Of a DNA stretch of 64,000 bases, positions 53,409-61,031 are shown piece after piece; the first letter of the stretch is position 1; every line of letters begins with the position of its first letter. The translations under genes and the position numbers were made by a program. The notes under the pieces were generated by a model. It searched no databases and had not been told where the DNA came from. It saw only the letters and a list, made by a program, of their open reading frames with translations. The stretch spans positions 62,001-126,000 of the forward strand of contig QZDS01000008.1 in NCBI GenBank assembly GCA_009917455.1. The letters are read 5' to 3'. The DNA is from a bacterium 1xD8-48. Its GTDB lineage: Bacteria; Bacillota; Clostridia; Lachnospirales; Lachnospiraceae.

Positions 53409-55499
53409 ATGTACAAGACGTTTTCAATGGAGCTTGCGGGCCGTACACTCACGGTTGATATCGGCAGAGTGGGCAAGCAGGCAAACGGATGCGCATTTAT
53501 GCATTACGGCGATACCACGGTATTGTCAACGGCAACCGCATCGGACAAGCCCAGAGAGGGAATTGATTTCTTCCCCTTAAGTGTAGAATACGAGGAAAAG
53601 CTGTATGCAGTAGGCAAAATTCCGGGAGGGTTTAACAAGAGAGAGGGAAAGGCGTCGGAAAACGCTGTTCTGACAAGCCGGGTAATTGACAGACCCATGC
53701 GTCCCCTGTTCCCTAAGGATTACAGAAACGACGTGACTTTAAATAACATGGTTATGAGCGTTGACCCGGGGTGCCGCCCCGAGCTGGTGGCTATGCTTGG
53801 CGCAGCCATTGCAACCTGCATTTCCGATATTCCTTTTGACGGTCCCTGCGCTATGACCCAGATGGGCATGATTGACGGGGAATTCGTAATCAACCCTTCC
53901 CAGGAACAGTGGAAAGTAGGCGACCTTAATCTGACGGTTGCTTCTACGGCGGAAAAGGTGATTATGATTGAAGCGGGGGCAAATGAGATTCCCGAGGATA
54001 AAATGATTGAGGCCATTTACAAGGCACATGAAATTAACCAGACAATTATTGCTTTTATCAATCAGATAGTGTCCGAGGTTGGAAAGGCAAAGCATGAGTA
54101 TACAAGCTGTGCAATTCCCGAGGAGCTGTTTGCGGCGATTAAGGAAATCGTGCCTCCCGCACAGATGGAGGAAGCGGTTTTCACAGACGAAAAGCAGGTT
54201 CGTGAAGAAAATATCAGAAATATTACGGAAAAGTTGGAAGAAGCCTTTGCGGAAAACGAGGAATGGCTTGCCGTTCTCGGTGAGGCCGTTTATCAGTACC
54301 AGAAAAAGACCGTCCGCAAGATGATTCTGAAAGACCGTAAGCGTCCCGACGGACGTGAAATTACCCAGATTCGCCCTCTTGCGGCTGAGGTTGATATTAT
54401 TCCCAGAGTCCATGGTTCCGCCATGTTCACCCGTGGGCAGACACAGATTTGCAACGTATGTACACTTGCGCCTTTATCCGAGCAGCAGAAGATTGACGGA
54501 CTCGATGAGAATGAAGTGAGCAAGCGTTACATGCATCATTATAATTTCCCCTCCTACTCCGTAGGTGAGACAAAGCCCTCACGAGGGCCCGGAAGAAGGG
54601 AAATCGGCCATGGGGCGCTGGCGGAGCGCGCATTGATTCCGGTGCTCCCTTCCGAGGAGGAATTCCCCTATGCAATCCGTACCGTTTCCGAGACCTTTGA
54701 GTCCAACGGTTCCACTTCCATGGCTTCCACATGTGCGTCCTGTATGTCACTGATGGCGGCTGGCGTTCCGATTAAGAAGATGGTGGCCGGTATTTCCTGC
54801 GGTCTTGTAACCGGGGATACGGATGATGATTTCGTGCTTCTCACAGATATCCAGGGACTTGAAGATTTCTTCGGCGATATGGACTTCAAGGTGACAGGTA
54901 CTACAGAAGGAATCACGGCAATCCAGATGGATATCAAAATCCACGGCCTTACAAGGCCTATTGTAGAGGGCGCAATTGCAAGATGCCGCGAGGCGAGACT
55001 TTTCATTATGGATAACTGCATGAAGAAAGCCATTGCCGAGCCCAGGCCGGAGGTTGGACCTTATGCGCCCAAGATTATTTCCATTCAGATTGACCCTGAA
55101 AAGATTGGCGATGTGGTTGGTCAGAGAGGCAAGACCATCAACGAGATTATTGCCCGCACAGGCGTTAAGATAGATATCACCGACGACGGAAACGTTTCGG
55201 TTTGCGGCACGGATATGGCAATGATGGACAAGGCCGTTGAGTATGTCAAGACTATCGTTACCGAGTATCAGGAGGGCCAGATATTTAAGGGAATCGTTGT
55301 GAGCATCAAGGAATTCGGCGCGTTCGTTGAATTTGCGCCCGGCAAGGAGGGAATGGTTCATATTTCCAAGATTTCCAGAGGCAGAATCAACCGTGTGGAG
55401 GATGTGCTTACCCTTGGCGACAAGGTGACGGTGGTGTGCCTTGGAAAGGACAGAATGGGAAGGATGAGTTTCTCCATGAAGGATGTGGCGCAGGCGTAA
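53409..55499 (+). CDS. pnp: Polynucleotide phosphorylase
   Basis: A complete 696-residue PNPase: two RNase PH-like domains (GRTLTVDIGRVGKQANG; later the PSYSVGETKPSRGPGRREIGHGALAERAL active-site stretch), a KH domain (IGDVVGQRGKTINEIIARTGVKIDI) and a C-terminal S1 domain (GIVVSIKEFGAFVEFAPGKEGMVHISKIS). It degrades RNA 3' to 5' using phosphate, as a homotrimer and usually in the degradosome. AAGGAGAGAG precedes the ATG. A strong terminator follows 110 bases past the stop. Confidence 0.97.
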   Translation: MYKTFSMELAGRTLTVDIGRVGKQANGCAFMHYGDTTVLSTATASDKPREGIDFFPLSVEYEEKLYAVGKIPGGFNKREGKASENAVLTSRVIDRPMRPLFPKDYRNDVTLNNMVMSVDPGCRPELVAMLGAAIATCISDIPFDGPCAMTQMGMIDGEFVINPSQEQWKVGDLNLTVASTAEKVIMIEAGANEIPEDKMIEAIYKAHEINQTIIAFINQIVSEVGKAKHEYTSCAIPEELFAAIKEIVPPAQMEEAVFTDEKQVREENIRNITEKLEEAFAENEEWLAVLGEAVYQYQKKTVRKMILKDRKRPDGREITQIRPLAAEVDIIPRVHGSAMFTRGQTQICNVCTLAPLSEQQKIDGLDENEVSKRYMHHYNFPSYSVGETKPSRGPGRREIGHGALAERALIPVLPSEEEFPYAIRTVSETFESNGSTSMASTCASCMSLMAAGVPIKKMVAGISCGLVTGDTDDDFVLLTDIQGLEDFFGDMDFKVTGTTEGITAIQMDIKIHGLTRPIVEGAIARCREARLFIMDNCMKKAIAEPRPEVGPYAPKIISIQIDPEKIGDVVGQRGKTINEIIARTGVKIDITDDGNVSVCGTDMAMMDKAVEYVKTIVTEYQEGQIFKGIVVSIKEFGAFVEFAPGKEGMVHISKISRGRINRVEDVLTLGDKVTVVCLGKDRMGRMSFSMKDVAQA

Positions 55500-55605
55500 A
55501 GTGCGCATGACGAAGCGGTGTCAGGCGGCAGAGTGCCGTGTATGGTGAAGTGCTGTAGAGAGGCTGATTTCGATTAGCTTCAAGTGAATAAGATTTAAAA
55601 TCAGG

Positions 55606-55640
55606 AACCGGAATTTCCGTCAGGGAAGTTCCGGTTTTTT
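55606..55640 (+). terminator. Rho-independent terminator after pnp
   Basis: AACCGGAA (55606-55613) and TTCCGGTT (55629-55636) form a perfect 8-bp stem, with further TTCC/GGAA pairing inside the loop, followed by a T-run to 55640. It ends the rpsO-pnp unit. The remaining gap to the XRE gene end at 55761 shows nothing else. Confidence 0.85.
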
Positions 55641-55760
55641 ATATTTAGATAATTATTGATTTGTGTGAAAAATACGCAGTCCCCTGCTCTTTTAATTTGC
55701 ATTTCATACAATTCACTACAGGAGTTAGCAGTATGACATTATACATAGGAATTACTGTTA

Positions 55761-55991
55761 TCATTCATGGAAATCTAATAGCTTTTTTGCAGGTACATTT
55801 AATGTATCGGCAATGTCCAGCAAAGTATCCAGAGAAACGGCAGTAGGCATATTAGGAGCTTCAATGTTACTGATGTGCGTGCGGCTTAAATCAATTAGCT
55901 CTGCCAGCTGGAGCTGACTTAATCCCCTCAGTTTTCGATAATAGGCAATATTTAAGCCTATCATTTTATATTCCTGTTCATGTTTTGACAT
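55761..55991 (-). CDS. XRE/Cro-family helix-turn-helix regulator
   Basis: A 76-residue protein, MSKHEQEYKMIGLNIAYYRK onward, made up almost wholly of one HTH_3 domain (LRGLSQLQLAELIDLSRTHISNIEAPNM with recognition helix SRTHISNIE). I start at ATG 55991 because AGAGG on the minus strand lies seven bases upstream; a longer frame reaching 56270 has no support. It is transcribed away from the secreted-protein/acylation genes and separated from them by a 266-bp region with a palindromic operator, so it is probably their repressor and may control its own gene. Confidence 0.8.
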   Translation of the reverse strand: MSKHEQEYKMIGLNIAYYRKLRGLSQLQLAELIDLSRTHISNIEAPNMPTAVSLDTLLDIADTLNVPAKKLLDFHE

Positions 55992-56058
55992 TAGCATACC
56001 TCTTTTTGTATATGATAGCAAGTTCATATTATGATAAAAACAAATTAATAATATGCAC

Positions 56059-56087
56059 TTGCAAACTGTGAGTTTGCATGCTATAAT
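56059..56087 (+). promoter_or_regulatory. Promoter of the acylation locus
   Basis: TTGCAA at 56059-56064 and a perfect TATAAT at 56082-56087 are 17 bases apart, pointing toward the secreted-protein gene at 56258. The predicted transcript has a leader of about 160 bases in which no known riboswitch was recognised. A palindrome fills the spacer (see next entry). Confidence 0.75.
56060..56078. promoter_or_regulatory. Perfect palindromic operator between -35 and -10
   Basis: TGCAAACT-GTG-AGTTTGCA is an exact inverted repeat with 8-base arms and a 3-base centre. It overlaps the -35 box and fills most of the spacer of the promoter at 56059-56087. Size and symmetry suit a dimeric HTH repressor, and the XRE gene diverges only 70 bases away, so repression by blocking RNA polymerase is the simple reading. 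Confidence 0.75.
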
Positions 56088-56257
56088 GATGAAAATGTGA
56101 AATAAAGGGCAGAGGACAGATAAGTGCGGAATTTTCCGGTTGTTATCGGGGCATTTCAAAATGATGTGTAACATGAAGCATCGACAGGTAATAAGGCGAC
56201 AACATGAGAGTAAACTGCTTTCATGACGCAAATATATTTCATCAAAAGGAGGAGAAG

Positions 56258-57001
56258 ATGATGAAAGCAAATATCATTAAAAAAATGATGATTGCCGCAT
56301 TAACAGTATCTTTGGCGCTTACCCCTTCTATGGGCGTATTTGCCAGCGGGGACATGGATAACAGCGGTCAGGATTCTGAATCAGGCTCGAACACGGGGAC
56401 GAATACAGGCTCTCTTTCGAGTTCAAAGGGGACACAGGAGGAAGTTCTCAGTCTGGTAAACAGAAATCTGGGAGTGGACGAGGACGGAAAGATTTCGTCT
56501 ATCAACAGCCTGGTAGAGATTCCCTCAACAAGCTCAGTGGCAGGGATTAAATCCGCTATATCTGGCGTATATCTTGCAACTGCTGTAAATGGTTCAGTGG
56601 TTACAACCGGAGTTGATACAATTGTCGGCGGCTATGGTTTGTCAGGAGATGAGAAGCCTTATGCGAGAATGTATAATCTGGAAGCACAAAGAAGCCCTCT
56701 GGCATATGCGGCCATCGTGGAAGGGGCAGCATCTTTAAATGCAGCGGTAGGCCCCGCAATCAATATTGAACTTGGTAAGATGAAGGGTGGAAAATATAGC
56801 CTGCTTTCTGCTGACGGTGCCGTGATTGAGATAAAGCTGGGTATTCCTAAAGCTTTCGTACAGGCAGATAAGACTTTTGCGGTAGTTTGTGTGCGTCCTG
56901 GCGGAAATGTTACAATTTTGCAGGATAAGGATGTCAATCCTGATACAGTTACATTCGATACGACAGGTGGCCAGGGTGCGTATGCAATTATTAAATATTA
57001 A
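56258..57001 (+). CDS. Secreted protein of unknown function
   Basis: About 247 residues with a classic signal peptide: basic start (MMKANIIKKMM), hydrophobic core (IAALTVSLALTPSMGVF) and cleavage site after VFASG-like residues near position 30. A Ser/Gly/Thr-rich linker (residues 32-60) follows, then a compact domain that reads as beta-rich (GVYLATAVNGSVVTTGVD, IVGGYGLSGDEKPYARMYN, AFVQADKTFAVVCVRPGGNVTILQDK). No sortase motif or membrane anchor is seen, so it is released or held non-covalently. AAAGGAGG precedes the ATG. First gene of the XRE-controlled unit; I do not recognise a family. Confidence 0.68.
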   Translation: MMKANIIKKMMIAALTVSLALTPSMGVFASGDMDNSGQDSESGSNTGTNTGSLSSSKGTQEEVLSLVNRNLGVDEDGKISSINSLVEIPSTSSVAGIKSAISGVYLATAVNGSVVTTGVDTIVGGYGLSGDEKPYARMYNLEAQRSPLAYAAIVEGAASLNAAVGPAINIELGKMKGGKYSLLSADGAVIEIKLGIPKAFVQADKTFAVVCVRPGGNVTILQDKDVNPDTVTFDTTGGQGAYAIIKY

Positions 57002-57021
57002 GAGAAACGTAGTTTTTCATT

Positions 57022-57059
57022 GGCAAAATGGCGGGGCAGCTTCGGCTGCCCGCATTGCC
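57022..57059 (+). other. Stable UUCG hairpin without U-tract
   Basis: GGGCAGC (57034-57040) pairs with GCTGCCC (57045-57051) around an extra-stable C(UUCG)G tetraloop, and GGCAA (57022-57026) pairs with TTGCC (57055-57059) outside it. No T-run follows, so it is not a classic terminator; it may protect or separate the secreted-protein mRNA from the distal operon. Confidence 0.6.
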
Positions 57060-57102
57060 GTAATCAGAGATGATATTTAACTCTTGGAGGAATTAAAGCA
57101 AT

Positions 57103-57459
57103 ATGAAAATGAAAAGATTGCTTCGAATCAGTCTGTTGTTTTGCGGGATGACATCTATACTATGGGGATTGTCTATGCCGGTAGAAGCAAAGAGAATAGA
57201 AAATGAAAAAGGAAATCAGACTATTGAAACAAGGAGACAGGAGGAAAGCATTGTTCAGGTCGAGGACATTACAGGACTAGACGATGAGTTCAGAGCTCTG
57301 GAAGAGGAAAGTGTACTTATTGTGGAGGAAGTCGAACAATACCGCAGTGCGGCAAAACGGAAGGATACTCAAAAAACTGTTGTTATTATATTAGCGATTA
57401 TTATTTTGGGAGCAGGGATGATAACAGGTATTCGGGAGAAAAAGAAAGGACAGGCTTAA
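57103..57459 (+). CDS. Small bitopic membrane protein with signal peptide
   Basis: A 118-residue protein. Residues 1-29 form a signal peptide or N-terminal helix (MKRLLRISLLFCGMTSILWGL, VEA cleavage site). Residues 30-85 are highly acidic and charged, and residues 90-108 are one transmembrane helix (TVVIILAIIILGAGMITGI) ending in basic REKKKGQA. The topology is an outside acidic domain and a short inside tail. It is placed just ahead of the carrier-protein gene, which makes a DltX-like small accessory role conceivable, though it is much longer than DltX and not similar in sequence. It has a GGAGG site. Confidence 0.6.
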   Translation: MKMKRLLRISLLFCGMTSILWGLSMPVEAKRIENEKGNQTIETRRQEESIVQVEDITGLDDEFRALEEESVLIVEEVEQYRSAAKRKDTQKTVVIILAIIILGAGMITGIREKKKGQA

Positions 57460-57460
57460 C

Positions 57461-57691
57461 ATGAGGGAAAAATTGTTGGAAGTGCTTGCAGATGCCAAGC
57501 CGGGATTTGAATTTGAAGGGAAAACAGGTTTGATAGATGAGGGTTATCTTGACTCATTCGATATCATTACGCTTGTAACGGAACTTAATGAGAAATTTGA
57601 TATTGATATTCCGGTTGAAGACATTGTAGCAGAAAATTTTGATTCTGTGGATACGATTCTGGCGTTAATCGGAAGATTGAACGGGGAGTAA
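57461..57691 (+). CDS. Acyl carrier protein (first)
   Basis: A 76-residue carrier protein. The phosphopantetheine attachment site is Ser32 in GYLDSFDIITLV, preceded by the acidic helix-2 context usual for DltC-type carriers, and followed by ELNEKFDIDIPVEDI. It starts 2 bases after the previous stop. The DSFD form is nearer to DltC and to polyketide-like carriers than to the fatty-acid ACP (DSLD). It should shuttle an acyl or aminoacyl thioester from the ligase at 59592 to the MBOAT protein. Confidence 0.82.
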   Translation: MREKLLEVLADAKPGFEFEGKTGLIDEGYLDSFDIITLVTELNEKFDIDIPVEDIVAENFDSVDTILALIGRLNGE

Positions 57692-57703
57692 TGAGCATAT
57701 ATT

Positions 57704-58576
57704 ATGGAGCAGATTATAAGTTTGAAGCAATACGACCAGTTATTGAAAAACGCAAGAAAAACATTTGGCCGTTTACATACAAATTGCTTTTTGCTGGCGC
57801 CGGAAACGGAAAGAATTATTCTTCAGAGAAGATTATATTTTGAAGAAACTGATAAGGGGCTTCTTTTTTATTCAGATGAAAAAAAGTATTATCAGGTATA
57901 TTTTTATATTTCCTCAGAAACGAAGAAACTTAATATCTTGCCAAAGGAAAAACCGATTTTAGTTCGAACCATTTACATACATGGCAGTAAATCCGAATTA
58001 CAGAAAAAAATTGACAGGTTAATCGGTGATGCAGGATTTTCTTTATTGGATTCCACAACGCAGGTATATACAATTGCTAAAGATAATCTTGCAGCAATGA
58101 ACACTATGTATGAGCGCATAGAAAATCTGTTAAAGGATTATGGAATGCAATTGGTTATCGCTGGAGAAGAACATCTTGATGAGATTTTGGAACTCCGGGA
58201 TAACGAACCGGAACTGAAACTGTTTCATATTCCATTTTATACACGAGAGGAAGAATTGCAGCTGATTGAGGAGGGCTGTTATGCCTGTATTATTAATCAG
58301 TCAAAAGAGATTTGTGCAGCCAGACAAATTGAGCGATTGGCGGGGAGCCTGTATAGTCCGTGGTTTTGTGTAAAGTCTGAATATAAAGACAAGTATGGAC
58401 TTGGAATTGTAATGACAGGATTTGAAATGAAATATGCCTGTGAGCATGGATTGCAACGGGTTTATGGCTGGATTGCAAATGATAATATCAAATCCTGGAA
58501 TTATCATAAACGGCTTGGAGTTTTGCACTCAGGGAAAGCCGCGGATGAATGGGTAATGCAAAAATATAGAGGATAG
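57704..58576 (+). CDS. GNAT-fold-like acyltransferase
   Basis: A 290-residue protein with an N-terminal half of unclear fold and a C-terminal region (about 145-290) that resembles GNAT: YKDKYGLGIVMTGFEMKYACEHGLQRVYGWIANDNIKSWNYHKRLG contains the helix after the acyl-CoA loop and the terminal strand typical of the fold. No catalytic residue can be named. Lying between two carrier-protein genes, it may acylate an amine of the carried group or of a carrier-bound substrate. It lies 12 bp behind ACP 1 and 6 bp before ACP 2. Confidence 0.6.
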   Translation: MEQIISLKQYDQLLKNARKTFGRLHTNCFLLAPETERIILQRRLYFEETDKGLLFYSDEKKYYQVYFYISSETKKLNILPKEKPILVRTIYIHGSKSELQKKIDRLIGDAGFSLLDSTTQVYTIAKDNLAAMNTMYERIENLLKDYGMQLVIAGEEHLDEILELRDNEPELKLFHIPFYTREEELQLIEEGCYACIINQSKEICAARQIERLAGSLYSPWFCVKSEYKDKYGLGIVMTGFEMKYACEHGLQRVYGWIANDNIKSWNYHKRLGVLHSGKAADEWVMQKYRG

Positions 58577-58582
58577 AAGGAT

Positions 58583-58828
58583 ATGACTAATTTAGAAAAA
58601 TACAAGCAGGTTTTTATGATGGTATTTCAGGTGGGAGAGGAGACATTGGACGAGGATTTTGCCTTTGCTAAGGTCGAGATGTGGGATTCACTTGCTCATA
58701 TGACGTTGATCACAAAACTGGAAGAAACATTTGGATTGATGTTTGATACAGAGGATATTTTAAACTATGGTTCTTATTTAAATGGAAAGAAGATTCTTGA
58801 AAAATACGGAGTGGATTTTTCAGTTTAA
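58583..58828 (+). CDS. Acyl carrier protein (second)
   Basis: An 81-residue carrier protein with Ser36 in EMWDSLAHMTLI as the phosphopantetheine site; the WDSL version is common in non-ribosomal and PKS-associated carriers. It differs from the first carrier (DSFD, different length and helix 1), so it is not a simple duplicate. Its last base overlaps the reductase start (58828), implying tight coupling and suggesting that the reductase acts on the chain held by this carrier. Confidence 0.82.
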   Translation: MTNLEKYKQVFMMVFQVGEETLDEDFAFAKVEMWDSLAHMTLITKLEETFGLMFDTEDILNYGSYLNGKKILEKYGVDFSV

Positions 58829-59574
58829 TGAGGATAGATATGTTGCAAGGGAAAGTTTGTATGGTTACCGGAACAGGAAGCGGAATAGGTAAGGCAATAG
58901 CATTGCGGTTTGCCGAAGAAGGCGCTGTTGTGTTTGCGAATGCACGGAAGGAAGAGGATGTCAGAAAATGGTCTGATATGGTTCATGTCAATGGAAAAAT
59001 TATCCCGCTTCCGTTTGATGTCACGGAGCCGGTGCATGTTAGAAAGGCATTGCTCAGGATACGGGAGCAATATGGACGTTTAGATGTTCAGGTTAATAAT
59101 GCCGCAGTAATCAGTTATGAACCGATGGGGATGATGACGCTTCAGAATTTGGAAAAAATGTTTCAGGTTAATGTTTTTGCCGTTTTTGAGATGATTCAGC
59201 TGGTGTCCCGTATGATGGCAGGACAAAACAAAGGCAGTATTATTAATATTTCAAGCATGGTGGGAGAAAAGGGGGCTGCAGGACAGGCTGCCTATTCCAT
59301 GACAAAAGGGGCGGTTTCATCTTTGACAAAATCAGCTGCAAAGGAACTGGCAAAAGAGCACATTCGGGTAAATGCCGTGGCTCCGGGTATGGTATGCTCC
59401 GAACGCTTTAAAAATGAAATGACGAAACGTTTCCCGGAAGTAAAAAACAATATTCCCTGGGGGCGGTTAGCAGAGCCAGGGGAGATAGCGGATGTATGCC
59501 TTTTTCTGGCCAGTGATTTATCTGCATATATCTCAGGTCAGATTATAGGTGTTGACGGCTGTATGACACTCTGA
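58828..59574 (+). CDS. FabG-like short-chain dehydrogenase/reductase
   Basis: A 248-residue classical SDR: TGTGSGIGKA (residues 14-23), NNAAV near 90, and the Ser143-Tyr156-Lys160 catalytic triad in INISSMVGEKGAAGQAAYSMTK. The C-terminal PGMVCSERF and ASDLSAYISGQIIGVDGCMTL segments match 3-oxoacyl-ACP reductases. It would make or oxidise a 3-hydroxyacyl group on a carrier protein. A dlt operon has no such step, so the transferred group is probably not D-alanine. It overlaps the carrier gene by one base. Confidence 0.82.
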   Translation: MRIDMLQGKVCMVTGTGSGIGKAIALRFAEEGAVVFANARKEEDVRKWSDMVHVNGKIIPLPFDVTEPVHVRKALLRIREQYGRLDVQVNNAAVISYEPMGMMTLQNLEKMFQVNVFAVFEMIQLVSRMMAGQNKGSIINISSMVGEKGAAGQAAYSMTKGAVSSLTKSAAKELAKEHIRVNAVAPGMVCSERFKNEMTKRFPEVKNNIPWGRLAEPGEIADVCLFLASDLSAYISGQIIGVDGCMTL

Positions 59575-59591
59575 ATTCAGAGGAGGGTGAG

Positions 59592-61004
59592 ATGTTTTTA
59601 GCGATTGAAAAGCATAAGGAAGAAAATATAGCATTAATAGATGATGATAAAAACAGAGTTACATATAAAGATATTTGTGATTTTTGCCATATATATAATA
59701 AAATTGTTAAAAAGCGTTCCCTGGTGTTTCTGCTTTGCAAGAATACAGTCGGAGCGGTGATAAATTATCTTTCCTGTCTTGAAAACGGCATTGTCCCTTT
59801 GCTTTTAAATGCATCGATTGATGAAGAATTGTTTGGAGAGCTATGTCAGAGATACAAACCGGAATATTTGTGTATTCCTGCAGATGCGATTAATAAGCAT
59901 AAAGCGTTGAGCGGGGATGGAAATATTATTCTGGAACAATATGGTTATAGCATTATTAAAGTCAGTGAGGAAAGGTGTCCGATGCATGATAAGCTTGCGC
60001 TGCTTATGAGTACCTCCGGAAGTACAGGAAGTTCCAAACTTGTCAGGTATAGCCGGGATAATCTGGAGATAAATGCCGGAAATGTTGCCAAAGTGTTTGG
60101 GTGGACAGAAAAAGAAAAACCGATTTGTGACCTTCCCATGAATTATACGATGGGTCTTAATGTTATAAACAGTCATTTGATTGTAGGCGCAACAGTTGTT
60201 TTGACAGACTATAATTTGATGAGCCAGGAATACTGGAATGTGGTACATCAAGAGCGGTGTACGAATTTTACGGGGGTTCCGTTCAGTTATTCTATTTTGG
60301 CTAAATTGCGAATTAATCGAATGAAGCTGCCATATCTTATGACTTTGGCGGAAGGCGGAGGAAGCCTGTCTGAAAACGAATTTAAGATGTGGGCAGAGTA
60401 TGCGTCACAAAACGGTAAACGTTTTTTTGCGACATTTGGAACTACAGAAACAGCCGCGCGTATGGCCTATCTGCCCCCGAATCTTGCGATGGAAAAAACA
60501 GGAAGTATTGGTATTGCAATTCCGGAAGGAGAACTGTTCTTACTGGATGAAGCCGGAAAAGAAATTAAAGAGACAGAGGCGCAGGGAGAACTTGGATACC
60601 GTGGACCTAATGTTACTCTGGGCTATGCAACATGTCGTAAAGAACTCCGGCTGGGAGACGTGTTCTGCGGAGAATATCATACAGGTGATATTGCAAAACG
60701 TGATAAAGACGGCTGTTATTTTATTGTAGGAAGAAAATCCAGATTTATAAAGCTGTCGGGTATGCGTGTCAGCCTCGATGAGTGTGAGAGATTAATCAGA
60801 AATAAATTGCAGATAGAAAATATTTGTATGGGGACGGATGAGAAGATGGTCATCTATATTACTTCTGCGCATCAATGCAATGATGTAAGCAATTTTATCA
60901 GCAGTAAACTAAAACTGTACAGGTCTGTATTTGATGTGAAATATATCGAAGAAATTCCAAGAAGTGAGTCAGGTAAGATTTTATATCAACAGATAGAAGG
61001 ATAA
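59592..61004 (+). CDS. AMP-forming acyl/aminoacyl ligase (ANL superfamily)
   Basis: A 470-residue adenylating enzyme with the P-loop-like STSGSTGSSKLVR (residues 140-152), an ATFGTTETAARMAY motif and YHTGDIAKRDKDGCYFIVGRKSRFIKLSGMRVSLDECE, the C-terminal hinge. The SGKILYQQ end keeps the catalytic-type Lys. It activates a carboxylic acid with ATP and loads it on a carrier protein. The length is close to DltA (about 500), but the substrate pocket residues were not checked, so D-alanine cannot be assumed; with a FabG-like reductase a short hydroxy acid is possible. Confidence 0.82.
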   Translation: MFLAIEKHKEENIALIDDDKNRVTYKDICDFCHIYNKIVKKRSLVFLLCKNTVGAVINYLSCLENGIVPLLLNASIDEELFGELCQRYKPEYLCIPADAINKHKALSGDGNIILEQYGYSIIKVSEERCPMHDKLALLMSTSGSTGSSKLVRYSRDNLEINAGNVAKVFGWTEKEKPICDLPMNYTMGLNVINSHLIVGATVVLTDYNLMSQEYWNVVHQERCTNFTGVPFSYSILAKLRINRMKLPYLMTLAEGGGSLSENEFKMWAEYASQNGKRFFATFGTTETAARMAYLPPNLAMEKTGSIGIAIPEGELFLLDEAGKEIKETEAQGELGYRGPNVTLGYATCRKELRLGDVFCGEYHTGDIAKRDKDGCYFIVGRKSRFIKLSGMRVSLDECERLIRNKLQIENICMGTDEKMVIYITSAHQCNDVSNFISSKLKLYRSVFDVKYIEEIPRSESGKILYQQIEG

Positions 61005-61031
61005 AGATTACAACAGAAGAGGTATGTGGGT

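Noticed and set aside
57022..57059. Rho-independent terminator
   Set aside because: The hairpin is strong but no T-run follows, so it is reported as a stem-loop of other function.
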